47,252 nt of DNA from Syntrophomonadaceae bacterium (GTDB lineage: Bacteria; Bacillota; DSM-12270; Thermacetogeniales; Thermacetogeniaceae), in assembly GCA_012516535.1 (NCBI GenBank), contig JAAYWP010000037.1, positions 1 through 47,252 on the forward strand, written 5' to 3'. The translations under genes were made by a program, and so were the position numbers. Positions 17,388-29,713 of this stretch are shown here, in pieces. Under the pieces are notes generated by a model. The model made no database searches, was not told the DNA's origin, and saw nothing but the letters and a program-made list of their open reading frames with translations. Each line of letters opens with the position of its first letter. Position 1 is the stretch's first letter.

Positions 17388-18464
17388 ATGTCTACTGGTT
17401 TTCCGAAATTTGTTGTCTCCGGTAATAGCTACCAAAAAGGGGTTATGTACGGAGAGCAAGCTAAAGATAGAATTGAAAAAAGCGTTGCTTTTTACAATTC
17501 AACATTTAAAAAACGGAATATCAGTGATGAGATGTTAGCCAAACTGGTAGAGAAATTTAGAAAGATTATTGAAAGGGAGTACCCTGAACAGTATCAACAA
17601 ATAAAGGGTATTGCTGAAGGAAGCGGCATTCCTGTTGAACAGATAATCGCCCTCAATTGCAGGAGCGAAATATTACAAACTGCCAGGTTGATGGCTCCGG
17701 AATGTACAGTTTTTGCTGCGATGCCTGAAGCCACTGCGAACGGACACGCCTACTGCGGCCAGAACTGGGACTGGTATCCGGAATGTGCGGAATTTGCCAT
17801 CGTTCTGGAAGCACAAAATGATGATGGTCCAGATTGCCTCATCTTCGTAGAGGCAGGAATGCTGTGCAGAAATGGTATGAACAGCGTAGGTATCGGTGTT
17901 TGTGGCAACGGGCTGACTGCCAAAGGGGATGCACAACAGGAGGGTATACCTATTCCCCTTGTACGCCGCAGCATCCTCGAGAGCAAATCTTATGGCTATG
18001 CCGTTGAAATATTATTATGCTCTCAGAGGGCTTCTTCTGCCAATTACATTTTAGCCGATAAAGCAGGGGTTGCAATTAATTTTGAGCTGACACCGAATGA
18101 TTTCTTCCAAATGTACCCGGAAAATGGAATCCTTGCACATGCTAATCATTTTATCGCTGGCAGGGGTTTTGTAGAAGATGTTTTTGTCAAAGTATTCCCC
18201 GATTCTGTCTATCGATACCTAAGAGCTAAAGAAATTCTAAATGCGGCAGCCCCCAAAATCACTCTTGATGATATTAAAGCAATGTTTTCAGATCATTTTG
18301 GATATCCAAGGTCTATCTGCAGGCACTTTGAGGAAAAAGGCGGAGTTGGCCAGTATGAAACAGTTGCTTCCATTATCATGGATTTAACAGCAGGCATTCT
18401 GTACGTCAGCAATGGCCCACCCTGTGAGAATGAATATCATGAATATACATTCTCTAAAAAGTAA
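17388..18464 (+). CDS. C45-family autoprocessing acyltransferase/hydrolase (AAT-like)
   Basis: A 358-aa Ntn-hydrolase of the acyl-CoA:6-aminopenicillanate acyltransferase-like group, which includes carcinine hydrolase. These precursors cut themselves before a Cys that becomes the N-terminal nucleophile. Here the candidate is the Cys in PECTVFAA near residue 107, followed by the conserved GQNWDW. The later NGPPCENEYHEY tail also matches the family. There is no signal peptide. AGGAGGG precedes the ATG. Its place just after the ring-opening amidohydrolase suggests it hydrolyses the resulting linear amide, which is an inference. A peptidase or acyl-transfer role cannot be excluded. Confidence 0.8.
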   Translation: MSTGFPKFVVSGNSYQKGVMYGEQAKDRIEKSVAFYNSTFKKRNISDEMLAKLVEKFRKIIEREYPEQYQQIKGIAEGSGIPVEQIIALNCRSEILQTARLMAPECTVFAAMPEATANGHAYCGQNWDWYPECAEFAIVLEAQNDDGPDCLIFVEAGMLCRNGMNSVGIGVCGNGLTAKGDAQQEGIPIPLVRRSILESKSYGYAVEILLCSQRASSANYILADKAGVAINFELTPNDFFQMYPENGILAHANHFIAGRGFVEDVFVKVFPDSVYRYLRAKEILNAAAPKITLDDIKAMFSDHFGYPRSICRHFEEKGGVGQYETVASIIMDLTAGILYVSNGPPCENEYHEYTFSKK

Positions 18465-18600
18465 ACAGTTGCGTAACATCAATATCGGATCAGATCTGAA
18501 TGGCTGTTAGATAATGATTTAGCACAGCTCAGATAGTTATTAAGCTATATGGTCTTGAAAATTGTTATAAAAGCAAAAGGAAAAGAACAGGAGGATAGAA

Positions 18601-19926
18601 ATGGCTGCTACAGCTACAGACAAAAGCGGAAACTCAATGTGGAGAGTTGGTTTATCCAGCTTACTCGGTACAACTATGGAGTTTTATGATTTCCTAGTTT
18701 ATGGTACAATGGCTGCCCTTGTTTTCGGTGATATTTTCTTCCCCGAGGCTGGCAGTAGTATTGTTGCCTTGCTGTATTCCTACGCAACCTTTGCGATCGG
18801 TTTTTTTGGTCGTCCTATTGGTGGAATGATCTTTGGACACTATGGAGATAAATTAGGGCGTAAATTGATGTTGGTTGTCACCATGACGGTCATGGGTGTG
18901 GCGACTATAGCGATCGGTTGCTTGCCAACTTATGCCCAAGTAGGAGTATTGTCTCCCATTTTACTGATTGTTTGTCGCTTAGTCCAAGGCCTTGCCCTGG
19001 GTGGTGAATGGGGCGGTGCAGCATTAATGGTTATGGAATCCGCTCCTGACGGAAAACGCGGCATGTGGAGCAGCTTGACACAGATGGGTGCTTCTTTCGG
19101 CATGATCTTATCAACAGGTATGGTTGCCCTGGTAACGCAGTTGCCAAATGAGGCCTTTATGGCTTGGGGTTGGCGTGTCCCGTTTTTGTTTAGTGTAGTG
19201 CTGATTGTTTTAGCTCTTTATGTCCGCTCTACCCTTAAAGAATCAAGAGTATTTGAGCAGATGAAAGAGGATAAAAAAGAAGCTAAAATGCCTCTTATCG
19301 AAGTATTCAAAAAACAACCAGGGGCTGTTATTAAGACCGCAGGCATTGGTGCCACAAACAACGTGTCCTATTATTTCGTAGCTACTATTGCGCTTTCATA
19401 TGGTACTACACAACTCGGTTTCCCAAGATCTACCATGGTTAATGCTCTGCTTGTAGTATCAATTGTCTACTTATTTACACTACCTCTCTTTGCAACTTTG
19501 ACAGACACATTCGGGAGAAAGAAGATCATTGGGTTGGGTATCATCTTGGTGGGTCTTTTTGCCTTCCCGTATTTCAAAATGCTTGAGACCGGCAATTTCT
19601 TCCTCATTGGCTTAGCCATGACCCTGATGCTGGCTGTATTTCAATCCATGGTCTATTCGTCTCAGGCGGCTTTCTTCCCGGAACAGTATGATCCTCGGTA
19701 TCGCTACACCGGTGCCTCGCTATCCACTAACTTAGCTACATCAATATTTGGCGGAACATGCCCCTTTATTGCCACTGCATTGTCAGGAGCAGCCGGTGGG
19801 GCTAGCTGGCCGATGTCCTTGTATTTGGTCTGTATATGCATTATGAGCTTTATTTGCCTGTACTTTACTAAAGAAACTTATAAAGCTGATGTCACTGAGT
19901 ATCAGGCAGATAAACTTGAGGCTTAA
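18601..19926 (+). CDS. MHS-family MFS transporter (metabolite:H+ symporter)
   Basis: A 441-aa inner-membrane carrier with about 12 hydrophobic segments. The MFS signature between segments 2 and 3 is GHYGDKLGRKLM, and the start SSLLGTTMEFYDF is typical of the metabolite:H+ symporter branch (citrate, alpha-ketoglutarate, proline/betaine, shikimate carriers). It is likely an importer for the compound metabolised by the operon. Family membership is clear but substrate is not. AGGAGG precedes the ATG. It lies between the C45 hydrolase and the PrpD genes, with a GC-rich hairpin downstream. Confidence 0.87.
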   Translation: MAATATDKSGNSMWRVGLSSLLGTTMEFYDFLVYGTMAALVFGDIFFPEAGSSIVALLYSYATFAIGFFGRPIGGMIFGHYGDKLGRKLMLVVTMTVMGVATIAIGCLPTYAQVGVLSPILLIVCRLVQGLALGGEWGGAALMVMESAPDGKRGMWSSLTQMGASFGMILSTGMVALVTQLPNEAFMAWGWRVPFLFSVVLIVLALYVRSTLKESRVFEQMKEDKKEAKMPLIEVFKKQPGAVIKTAGIGATNNVSYYFVATIALSYGTTQLGFPRSTMVNALLVVSIVYLFTLPLFATLTDTFGRKKIIGLGIILVGLFAFPYFKMLETGNFFLIGLAMTLMLAVFQSMVYSSQAAFFPEQYDPRYRYTGASLSTNLATSIFGGTCPFIATALSGAAGGASWPMSLYLVCICIMSFICLYFTKETYKADVTEYQADKLEA

Positions 19927-19982
19927 ATACAAACAGTTACATAACTGAATAAGTGTAACAGTTCCAGAAACTAAAGAAGGCT

Positions 19983-20007
19983 CCCGGCTGAACTCAGTTC
20001 AGCCGGG
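19983..20007. other. GC-rich intercistronic hairpin, second copy
   Basis: CCCGGCTGAAC/GTTCAGCCGGG is a perfect 11-bp stem with loop TCA and no T-run. It is almost identical in stem sequence to the hairpin at 17185, so the two are related elements and not chance terminators. Confidence 0.75.
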
Positions 20008-20069
20008 ATATCCTCTTCGACATTAATACCGACTATGAAGAGCGAATCATAATTAAGGAGGAACAGCTC

Positions 20070-21446
20070 ATGACACAGGTTAATAACACTGTCAGGAAGA
20101 GTTCTCCCCATTTAGATAAACTTGCGGAGTTCATTGCAGAGGCAAAGTATGAAGACCTGGATCAAAAAACAATAGACCATACAATTAAGGTGCTTTATGA
20201 CACTACAGGAGTTCAATTTCGCGGTTCTATTGAGCCGGAGGTCAGCAAATTTATCGAATCATTGCCTAAAACAACTGATCAGCCGGCTTCATTAATAGCT
20301 CCTAATTTTCCTAAGACCGATTATCTTTGGGCAGCAATGGCTAATGGCACAGAGGGTATTTTCATGGAATTAGATGAGGGCCACCGCCCTACAGGCCATC
20401 CTGGTATTCATGTTATCCCGGCTGCATTAGCAGTCGCTGAAAAACTGAATGCTTCCGGCAAAGACCTAATATTAGCTGTGGTTCTCGGCTATGAAGTGGC
20501 TGCCAGAATCAGCAATGGCTTAAAACTGAAGCCGGGCATTCATCCCCATGGACATATCGGTACGGTTGGAGCCGCGGCTGCCTGCGGAAAACTTATGGGA
20601 TTTAATGCGGAACAGATTAAAGAAGCGATGAATTGTGCGGCGTCACTGCCGATAGCTACTTCCTTTGAAGCTTGTTATGAAGGGGCAACGATCCGCAATT
20701 CATATACCGGAGTTTCTAATGCCATTGGGCTTCTCTCTGCACAATTAGTTGCAAGCGGCTTTACTGGAACAGATGCCGGTGTGGAACACACATTTGGCAC
20801 GATGCTAGGAAAAACTTTTGCACCGGCTTGCTTGTCTGTTGATCTCGGAGAGGAATTCCAAATAACTACTAACTACTTTAAATTTCATGCTTGCTGTGCC
20901 GCAAACCACCCTGCTCTTGATGCCTTACAACAGATTCAGAAAGAGAATAAATCATTAGATCTTAATGATATTAAAAAAATTGATGTTTATATAACTGATT
21001 ATTCGATGATGGTTAATAGATACCCGGCAAGAAACCAATTATCAGCCAAGTTTTCACTTCCATTCGCAGTAGCAACAACACTATTTCATGGCAAGGCTAC
21101 TACTGAAGCTTTCCAAGATGATAAGGTCAAATTGCCGATTCTTGATACTATTGCCCGGAAAGTAGAAGTGATTGCCTCTCCGGAACTTACAAAGCGCTGG
21201 CCAGCAGAGGTAAGTGCGAGGGTTAAAATAAGTTTAACAGATGGCCAGGTTTTAGAAGGATATTGCAAAAACGCCTATGGTTATTGGCAGAATCCCTGCA
21301 CAACTCAAGATCTGATTGATAAGTTCAGAGATTTAACAAAAACTCATTATCAAGAACAGGCAGCAGAGCAAATATATGATCTATTTGTCAAACTCCCGGA
21401 ATATAGTTCTTTCGTAGCTTTTATGGATGATTTACGGAAGATATAA
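20070..21446 (+). CDS. MmgE/PrpD family protein, first copy
   Basis: A 458-aa member of the family that includes 2-methylcitrate dehydratase, cis-aconitate decarboxylase and iminodisuccinate epimerase. Recognisable segments are the N-terminal helical domain with FMELDEGHRPTGHPG (substrate-loop Asp and His), HPHGHIGTVGAAAA, and the central KFHACCAANHPALD motif. There is a good ribosome site, AAGGAGG. It differs widely from the next gene, so the two are not a recent duplication. The family acts on di- and tricarboxylic acids by dehydration, decarboxylation or epimerisation. Which of these applies here is unknown. The PrpR-type regulator of the island fits a carboxylate of this kind as inducer. 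Confidence 0.85.
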   Translation: MTQVNNTVRKSSPHLDKLAEFIAEAKYEDLDQKTIDHTIKVLYDTTGVQFRGSIEPEVSKFIESLPKTTDQPASLIAPNFPKTDYLWAAMANGTEGIFMELDEGHRPTGHPGIHVIPAALAVAEKLNASGKDLILAVVLGYEVAARISNGLKLKPGIHPHGHIGTVGAAAACGKLMGFNAEQIKEAMNCAASLPIATSFEACYEGATIRNSYTGVSNAIGLLSAQLVASGFTGTDAGVEHTFGTMLGKTFAPACLSVDLGEEFQITTNYFKFHACCAANHPALDALQQIQKENKSLDLNDIKKIDVYITDYSMMVNRYPARNQLSAKFSLPFAVATTLFHGKATTEAFQDDKVKLPILDTIARKVEVIASPELTKRWPAEVSARVKISLTDGQVLEGYCKNAYGYWQNPCTTQDLIDKFRDLTKTHYQEQAAEQIYDLFVKLPEYSSFVAFMDDLRKI

Positions 21447-21499
21447 TATCACGCTTTCTATAGGTGATATGCATAGAAATAGAAAAAGGAGGAGTTTTG

Positions 21500-22879
21500 A
21501 TGGCAGAGAAAACCTTAGCTGAGATTATTGCTGATTTTACAATGGATTTGTCATTGGACTCTGTACCGAATGATGTCCTTGAACACGCAAAAAGACTAAT
21601 ATTGGATACCTTAGGTGTCGCATTGGTTGCTTGTGAAACAGAACCTGCAACTATTGTGCGTGATGTAGTTGTTAGAATGGATAGTAAACCTGAAAGTACA
21701 TTATGGGGTACAGATAAGAAGGCCTCTATGGCCGATGCGGTATTAGCAAATGGAACCTTGATTCATGGAATGGAATTCGATGATACCCATGTGGGCGGGA
21801 TAGTGCATCCAAGTGGTGTTGTAGTTAACACAGCTATCACTGTAGGTGAGGCGGTTGGGGCTTCTGGAAAGGATATTTTGGCTGCAGCCATTTGCGGCTA
21901 TGAAATTTTGATTAGATTGGGTTTGGCGACCAAGGGCCGTTTCCACATGCGCGGTTTTCAAACAACAGGAGTGATGGGCTCTTTTGTGGCATCCTGTATT
22001 GCCGCGAGGCTTTTAAAGCTGCCTAAAAAGGATCTGGTTAATGCATTGGGTATTTGCGGAAGCCAGGCTGCTGCCTTGATGGAGTTTTCGCGCGATGGCA
22101 CCTGGCCTAAGAAACTCCATGCAGGTTGGCCGTCCCATTGCGGTATTTATTCAGTGCTGCTAGCTGAAAAGGGCTTTACAGGGCCTCGGACAATATTTGA
22201 AGGGGAAACAGGCATATGGAAAAGCCATGTTGGTGATACAGAGGGTCTGATGGAGGCCTTTGAGGATTTAGGCGAAGTGTGGCTGACTACAGAGGTCATT
22301 TCAAAGATGTACCCGGTTTGCCATTACATCGCTTCGTTTATTGATATTACTCTTGCTTTAAGGGAAGAGTATGGATTAACCGCTGATATGATTGATAGGA
22401 TAGAATGCCGTGTTGATCCGCTAGAAGCGCTTACTATTGTCCAGCCCATCGAGGCTAAGAGAAGACCACCCAGTGACAATGCAATGCGTTACAGCCTCCC
22501 TTATTGTATTGCTATGGCAATTGAAAAAGGTAAAGTGGGACACCAGGAAATAAGTCCGAACTATCTTAACAACCCGGTTTTGGAAGGTTTGATGGATAGA
22601 GTAGATTGTATAATTGATGAAAATGCAGCAGTTCCAGGACATTTCCCAGGTGATGTAAAAATAATTCTGAAAAACGGCAAAGAATACCATAGGGTTCAAA
22701 GAACTGAAACTGGATCAGCCGAAAACCCGCTCGATCCAAACAAGGTTATTGAAAAATTCAGAGACAATGCCGGGCTTTTCTTTAGCGAAGATAAGGTTGA
22801 GAAGCTTGTACAAACTCTGTCCAAATTTGAAGAGCTCACTAAAGTTGACGATTTAATTGCAGATTTGAAAATTATATAA
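21500..22879 (+). CDS. MmgE/PrpD family protein, second copy
   Basis: A 459-aa paralogue of the previous gene, 53 bases downstream. The track begins at 21464; the ATG at 21500 is preferred, because AAGGAGGAG sits directly before it and MAEKTLAEI aligns with family starts. Conserved parts include GMEFDDTHVGGIVHPSG (Asp and His of the active site), FQTTGVMGSF and YPVCHYIASFID. Two divergent family members side by side may act on successive intermediates or form a heteromer; nothing in the sequence decides. A hairpin follows at 22901. Confidence 0.85.
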   Translation: MAEKTLAEIIADFTMDLSLDSVPNDVLEHAKRLILDTLGVALVACETEPATIVRDVVVRMDSKPESTLWGTDKKASMADAVLANGTLIHGMEFDDTHVGGIVHPSGVVVNTAITVGEAVGASGKDILAAAICGYEILIRLGLATKGRFHMRGFQTTGVMGSFVASCIAARLLKLPKKDLVNALGICGSQAAALMEFSRDGTWPKKLHAGWPSHCGIYSVLLAEKGFTGPRTIFEGETGIWKSHVGDTEGLMEAFEDLGEVWLTTEVISKMYPVCHYIASFIDITLALREEYGLTADMIDRIECRVDPLEALTIVQPIEAKRRPPSDNAMRYSLPYCIAMAIEKGKVGHQEISPNYLNNPVLEGLMDRVDCIIDENAAVPGHFPGDVKIILKNGKEYHRVQRTETGSAENPLDPNKVIEKFRDNAGLFFSEDKVEKLVQTLSKFEELTKVDDLIADLKII

Positions 22880-22900
22880 GATAAAACAAAAGGTGAATGA

Positions 22901-22935
22901 AAAGATAGCAGAGGCGCGCAGCCTCTGTTATCTTT
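22901..22935 (+). other. Hairpin after the PrpD genes
   Basis: AAAGATAGCAGAGGC pairs with GCCTCTGTTATCTTT (15 bp including one G-T pair), with loop GCGCA. The tail after the stem is CAAG, so termination would rely on the TTT within the stem. It is either a weak terminator or an intercistronic stabiliser like those at 11168, 17185 and 19983. Confidence 0.65.
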
Positions 22936-23123
22936 CAAGCCTTAATAAGAGAGCAAGTAATTTTTTTTACCATAATGTCTGAGGATATTAATTTACGTGA
23001 AACTTTAGGATTATCAAATAAAGATCACGATCAGTATATTTACATGAATCGCGTTGATTGAAGAGCACATGAGGTAACAAGGCAGGGAGCTCAGTTTATA
23101 AACAGATCGAGGAGATTAAATAT

Positions 23124-24437
23124 ATGCTCATTAAGAGCTATAGTGTTTTGTTAATTCTTGCTATTGCCATTTTTTTATGGGCAACTGAAAAGATTCCTTC
23201 TGCTGTAACCGGATTGTTAATAATCGTATTATTACCGCTGTTTAATGTTATTAATTTCTCGCAAACTGTATCCGGTTTTGTGGATGGCTCTGTTTGGCTT
23301 TTAATAGGCGTTTTTATCCTGTCAGCAGCGATGAATAAAACTGGACTGGATAGGCGTATCGCTTATTCTTTAGTCATCCGAGGGCGAGCCAATGCTAAAA
23401 ATTTGGTTTATATGTCAGTCATGGCAGCGATCATACTAACTTTTATCCTTCCTTCTGCGGCTGCACGGACTGCATTATTGGTACCGATTTTAGCGGGCGT
23501 CATCAGAACGATGTCTTTGGAAAAAAGCAATTTGGCAATAGTATTGTTGCTGAGTGTGACCTTTGCATCTCATACTATTGCGCCATCACTGTTAACAAGT
23601 TCTCTTGTTACCGTGTATGCCAGCAGTGTATTAGAAAAAACTTTGAACTATTCTTTTAGCTATTTAGATTGGTTTGTTTTAATGTTTCCTGCGGCTTTTT
23701 TATCGTCTATTTTAGTAGCTCCTATCCTTATGAAAATGTTCCCCATTGAAAAAGTATCGATACAAGAGGGGATGAATACGGTAGAGTCAGAGCTTTTGAA
23801 ATTGGGCAGGATTACAAAGCAAGAGATAAAATTGATCATTTTGTTTTGCCTGATGTTTTTATTATGGGTGACTAATTCTGTTACTCATATACCATTAGGG
23901 TTATCAGCTTTAACAGCAGGTGTGCTTGTATTTATGCCAGGCATTGAGTTGATCGAATGGAAGGAAGCAGTTAAAAAAGTTGATTGGGGATCTATCATTA
24001 TTTTTGGTTCCAGTATTGGATTAGCTGTGGCATTACAGGAAACGGGCACTATCAAACAATTGGCAACTCTGGCTTTTGGCGTGATGGGTAAATTGCCTTT
24101 TCAATTCATAACAGCAGTCATTTTGGTTTTTTTTATGTCAATAAGATTTGTTTTTGGAAGTGGGCTTGGCTATATAACAGTTGTGATTCCGTTAGCTATT
24201 GCCATAGCCACAGTAAATGATATGAACCCGGTCTGGATAATAATGGTGTCAGTGGCGGCAAGCTGTACTAGTTTTTTTCTTCCTTTTCAGTCCCCAACCA
24301 ATTTGCCTGCGTACTCAACAGGTTTTTTTAAAGTCAGCGATATGATGAAAGCCGGGATAGCAGTTGTCGCAGTGTATATTATCATGACAACACTTGCTGC
24401 GAATTTCTACTGGCCATTATTAGGGCTAAATCCTTGA
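23124..24437 (+). CDS. SLC13/DASS-type anion transporter, first copy
   Basis: A 437-aa integral membrane protein with about 11-12 hydrophobic segments. It follows the divalent anion:Na+ symporter pattern: the two inverted halves contain the substrate-loop segments FILPSAAARTALLVPI and FFLPFQSPTNLPAYSTG. Members carry succinate, malate, fumarate, citrate or sulfate. The context (fumarase, malic enzyme, PrpD) favours a dicarboxylate or tricarboxylate. CGAGGAG precedes the ATG. A near-identical gene follows 27 bases later. It may belong to the amidohydrolase operon or have its own promoter in the 244-base gap; none is clear. Confidence 0.8.
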   Translation: MLIKSYSVLLILAIAIFLWATEKIPSAVTGLLIIVLLPLFNVINFSQTVSGFVDGSVWLLIGVFILSAAMNKTGLDRRIAYSLVIRGRANAKNLVYMSVMAAIILTFILPSAAARTALLVPILAGVIRTMSLEKSNLAIVLLLSVTFASHTIAPSLLTSSLVTVYASSVLEKTLNYSFSYLDWFVLMFPAAFLSSILVAPILMKMFPIEKVSIQEGMNTVESELLKLGRITKQEIKLIILFCLMFLLWVTNSVTHIPLGLSALTAGVLVFMPGIELIEWKEAVKKVDWGSIIIFGSSIGLAVALQETGTIKQLATLAFGVMGKLPFQFITAVILVFFMSIRFVFGSGLGYITVVIPLAIAIATVNDMNPVWIIMVSVAASCTSFFLPFQSPTNLPAYSTGFFKVSDMMKAGIAVVAVYIIMTTLAANFYWPLLGLNP

Positions 24438-24464
24438 GATAAGATTTGGGGGAGAGGACAAATT

Positions 24465-25778
24465 ATGCCTGTTGAAAGTTATGCCGTTTTAATTATTCTT
24501 TGTATCGCTATTTTTCTATGGGTAACAGAGAAACTACATCCTGCTGTAACCGGATTGTTAATAATTGTTTTATTGCCTTTATTTAATGTTGTTGAGTTTT
24601 CACAAGCAGTATCCGGTTTTATGAATAGCTCTATTTGGCTTTTAATAGGTGTTTTTATTCTTTCGGCAGCGATGAATAAAACCGGTCTTGATAAGCGTAT
24701 CGCATATTCTTTGGTGATCGGGGGAAAAGCCAATACGAAAAGTTTGGTTTATGTATCTGTAGCGGCAGTAATTATATTATCTTTTATTATTCCTTCTGCA
24801 GCCGGGCGATCTGCTTTATTAATACCGATTTTAGCAGGCTTTATAAGAACAATGTCCTTGGAAAAAAGCAATTTAGCAATAGTTTTAATGTTGTCTGTAA
24901 CCTATACTTCCCATACTATTGCAGCAGCGTTGTTAACAAGTTCTCTTTCAACTGTGTATACCAGCAGTATACTGGAAAAAACCATAAACTATTCTTTTGG
25001 TTATTTGGAATGGTTCATTATCATGTTTCCTCCATCTTTATTAATGTCTCTGTTAGTAGCTCCGATCCTTATGAAAATATTTCCCATTGAAAAAATATCG
25101 CTACAGGATGGGATGAAAATCGTAGAGTCTGAGCTTTTGAAAATGGGCAAGATTACAAAACAAGAGACTAAACTGGTCGTTTTATTTTGCCTGATGTTTC
25201 TATTATGGGTGACAAACTCTATTACTCATATACCATTAGGATTATCAGCTTTGGCAGTCAGTGTGCTTGTGTTTATGCCAGGCATCGGGTTGATCGAATG
25301 GCGGGAAGCAGTTCAAAAAGTGGACTGGGGTTCTATTATTATTTTTGGTTCCAGTATCGGATTAGCGTTTGCATTACAGGAAACCGGCACAATTAATTGG
25401 TTGGCAAGCTTGGCTTTTGGTTTTACGAATAAGTTGCCTATTGAACTTACAGTAACAGCGATATACGTTCTATTTATGATAATAAGATTCGGTTTCGGCA
25501 GTGTGCTTGGCTTTGTAACAATCGTGATTCCGTTAGCTATCGCTACTGCCACAGTAAATAATGGCAACCCAATCTGGTTAACAATGGTGGCTCTCTTAGG
25601 AAGCAGTCTTTGTTTTTTTCTTCCTTCTCAGTCTCCAGCTAATTTGCCGGCATACTCTACAGGCTTTTTTAAGACAAAGGATATGTTGAAGGCAGGGGTG
25701 GCTATTTCCGCAATGTATATTATCATGTCAACACTTGCTGCCAATGTATACTGGCCGTTAGTGGGACTGACACCTTAA
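24465..25778 (+). CDS. SLC13/DASS-type anion transporter, second copy
   Basis: Tandem duplicate of the preceding gene: same length (437 aa), collinear and about 70-75% identical by eye over the first 60 residues. The loops FIIPSAAGRSALLIPI and FFLPSQSPANLPAYSTG are conserved, so both copies should transport. GGGGGAGAGG lies before the ATG. The pair may be two single-protein carriers of different specificity or subunits of one dimer. A 183-base AT-rich gap follows, where transcription probably restarts for the POR gene. Confidence 0.8.
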   Translation: MPVESYAVLIILCIAIFLWVTEKLHPAVTGLLIIVLLPLFNVVEFSQAVSGFMNSSIWLLIGVFILSAAMNKTGLDKRIAYSLVIGGKANTKSLVYVSVAAVIILSFIIPSAAGRSALLIPILAGFIRTMSLEKSNLAIVLMLSVTYTSHTIAAALLTSSLSTVYTSSILEKTINYSFGYLEWFIIMFPPSLLMSLLVAPILMKIFPIEKISLQDGMKIVESELLKMGKITKQETKLVVLFCLMFLLWVTNSITHIPLGLSALAVSVLVFMPGIGLIEWREAVQKVDWGSIIIFGSSIGLAFALQETGTINWLASLAFGFTNKLPIELTVTAIYVLFMIIRFGFGSVLGFVTIVIPLAIATATVNNGNPIWLTMVALLGSSLCFFLPSQSPANLPAYSTGFFKTKDMLKAGVAISAMYIIMSTLAANVYWPLVGLTP

Positions 25779-25949
25779 TCTTAATGAAGAGTTTATATCA
25801 ATATGATAATATAAAGGTGTTATTCATATTAAAGATATCTGCTGTCAAAAGACAATTGCGCTGATTACAATCAACAGCAGTTTAGGCAAATGAAGAATAG
25901 ATATAAAAATTAAAACAGCAAATGTTAAATTAATTTATAAATACTATAG

Positions 25950-29471
<3,522 letters not shown>

Positions 29472-29524
29472 ACAGTGATATATTAGTTTGGAGGTATAAG
29501 GTTATATTTAGTTAAAAGGTAATA

Positions 29525-29563
29525 AAAAAGCACCACCGGATTAAGGGCCTGGTGGTGCTTTTT
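29525..29563 (+). terminator. Terminator of the POR gene
   Basis: AAAAAGCACCACC and GGTGGTGCTTTTT form a perfect stem with a 13-nt loop, ending in a T-run, 54 bases after the POR stop codon. The A/T flanks could let it work in both directions. Confidence 0.88.
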
Positions 29564-29713
29564 GATCGCCCAGCATGTCTGCTGAGCCGGTGGGTTAAAA
29601 AACTCTATTGCCTAGCCAGCGGGAAGGAAGGGGGTTACTGGTTCTAACCCTGCCATTAATTGCATAAAATTGGGAATAGGTTAAATAAGCTTAGTGAAAG
29701 GGTAGGCAGGGGA

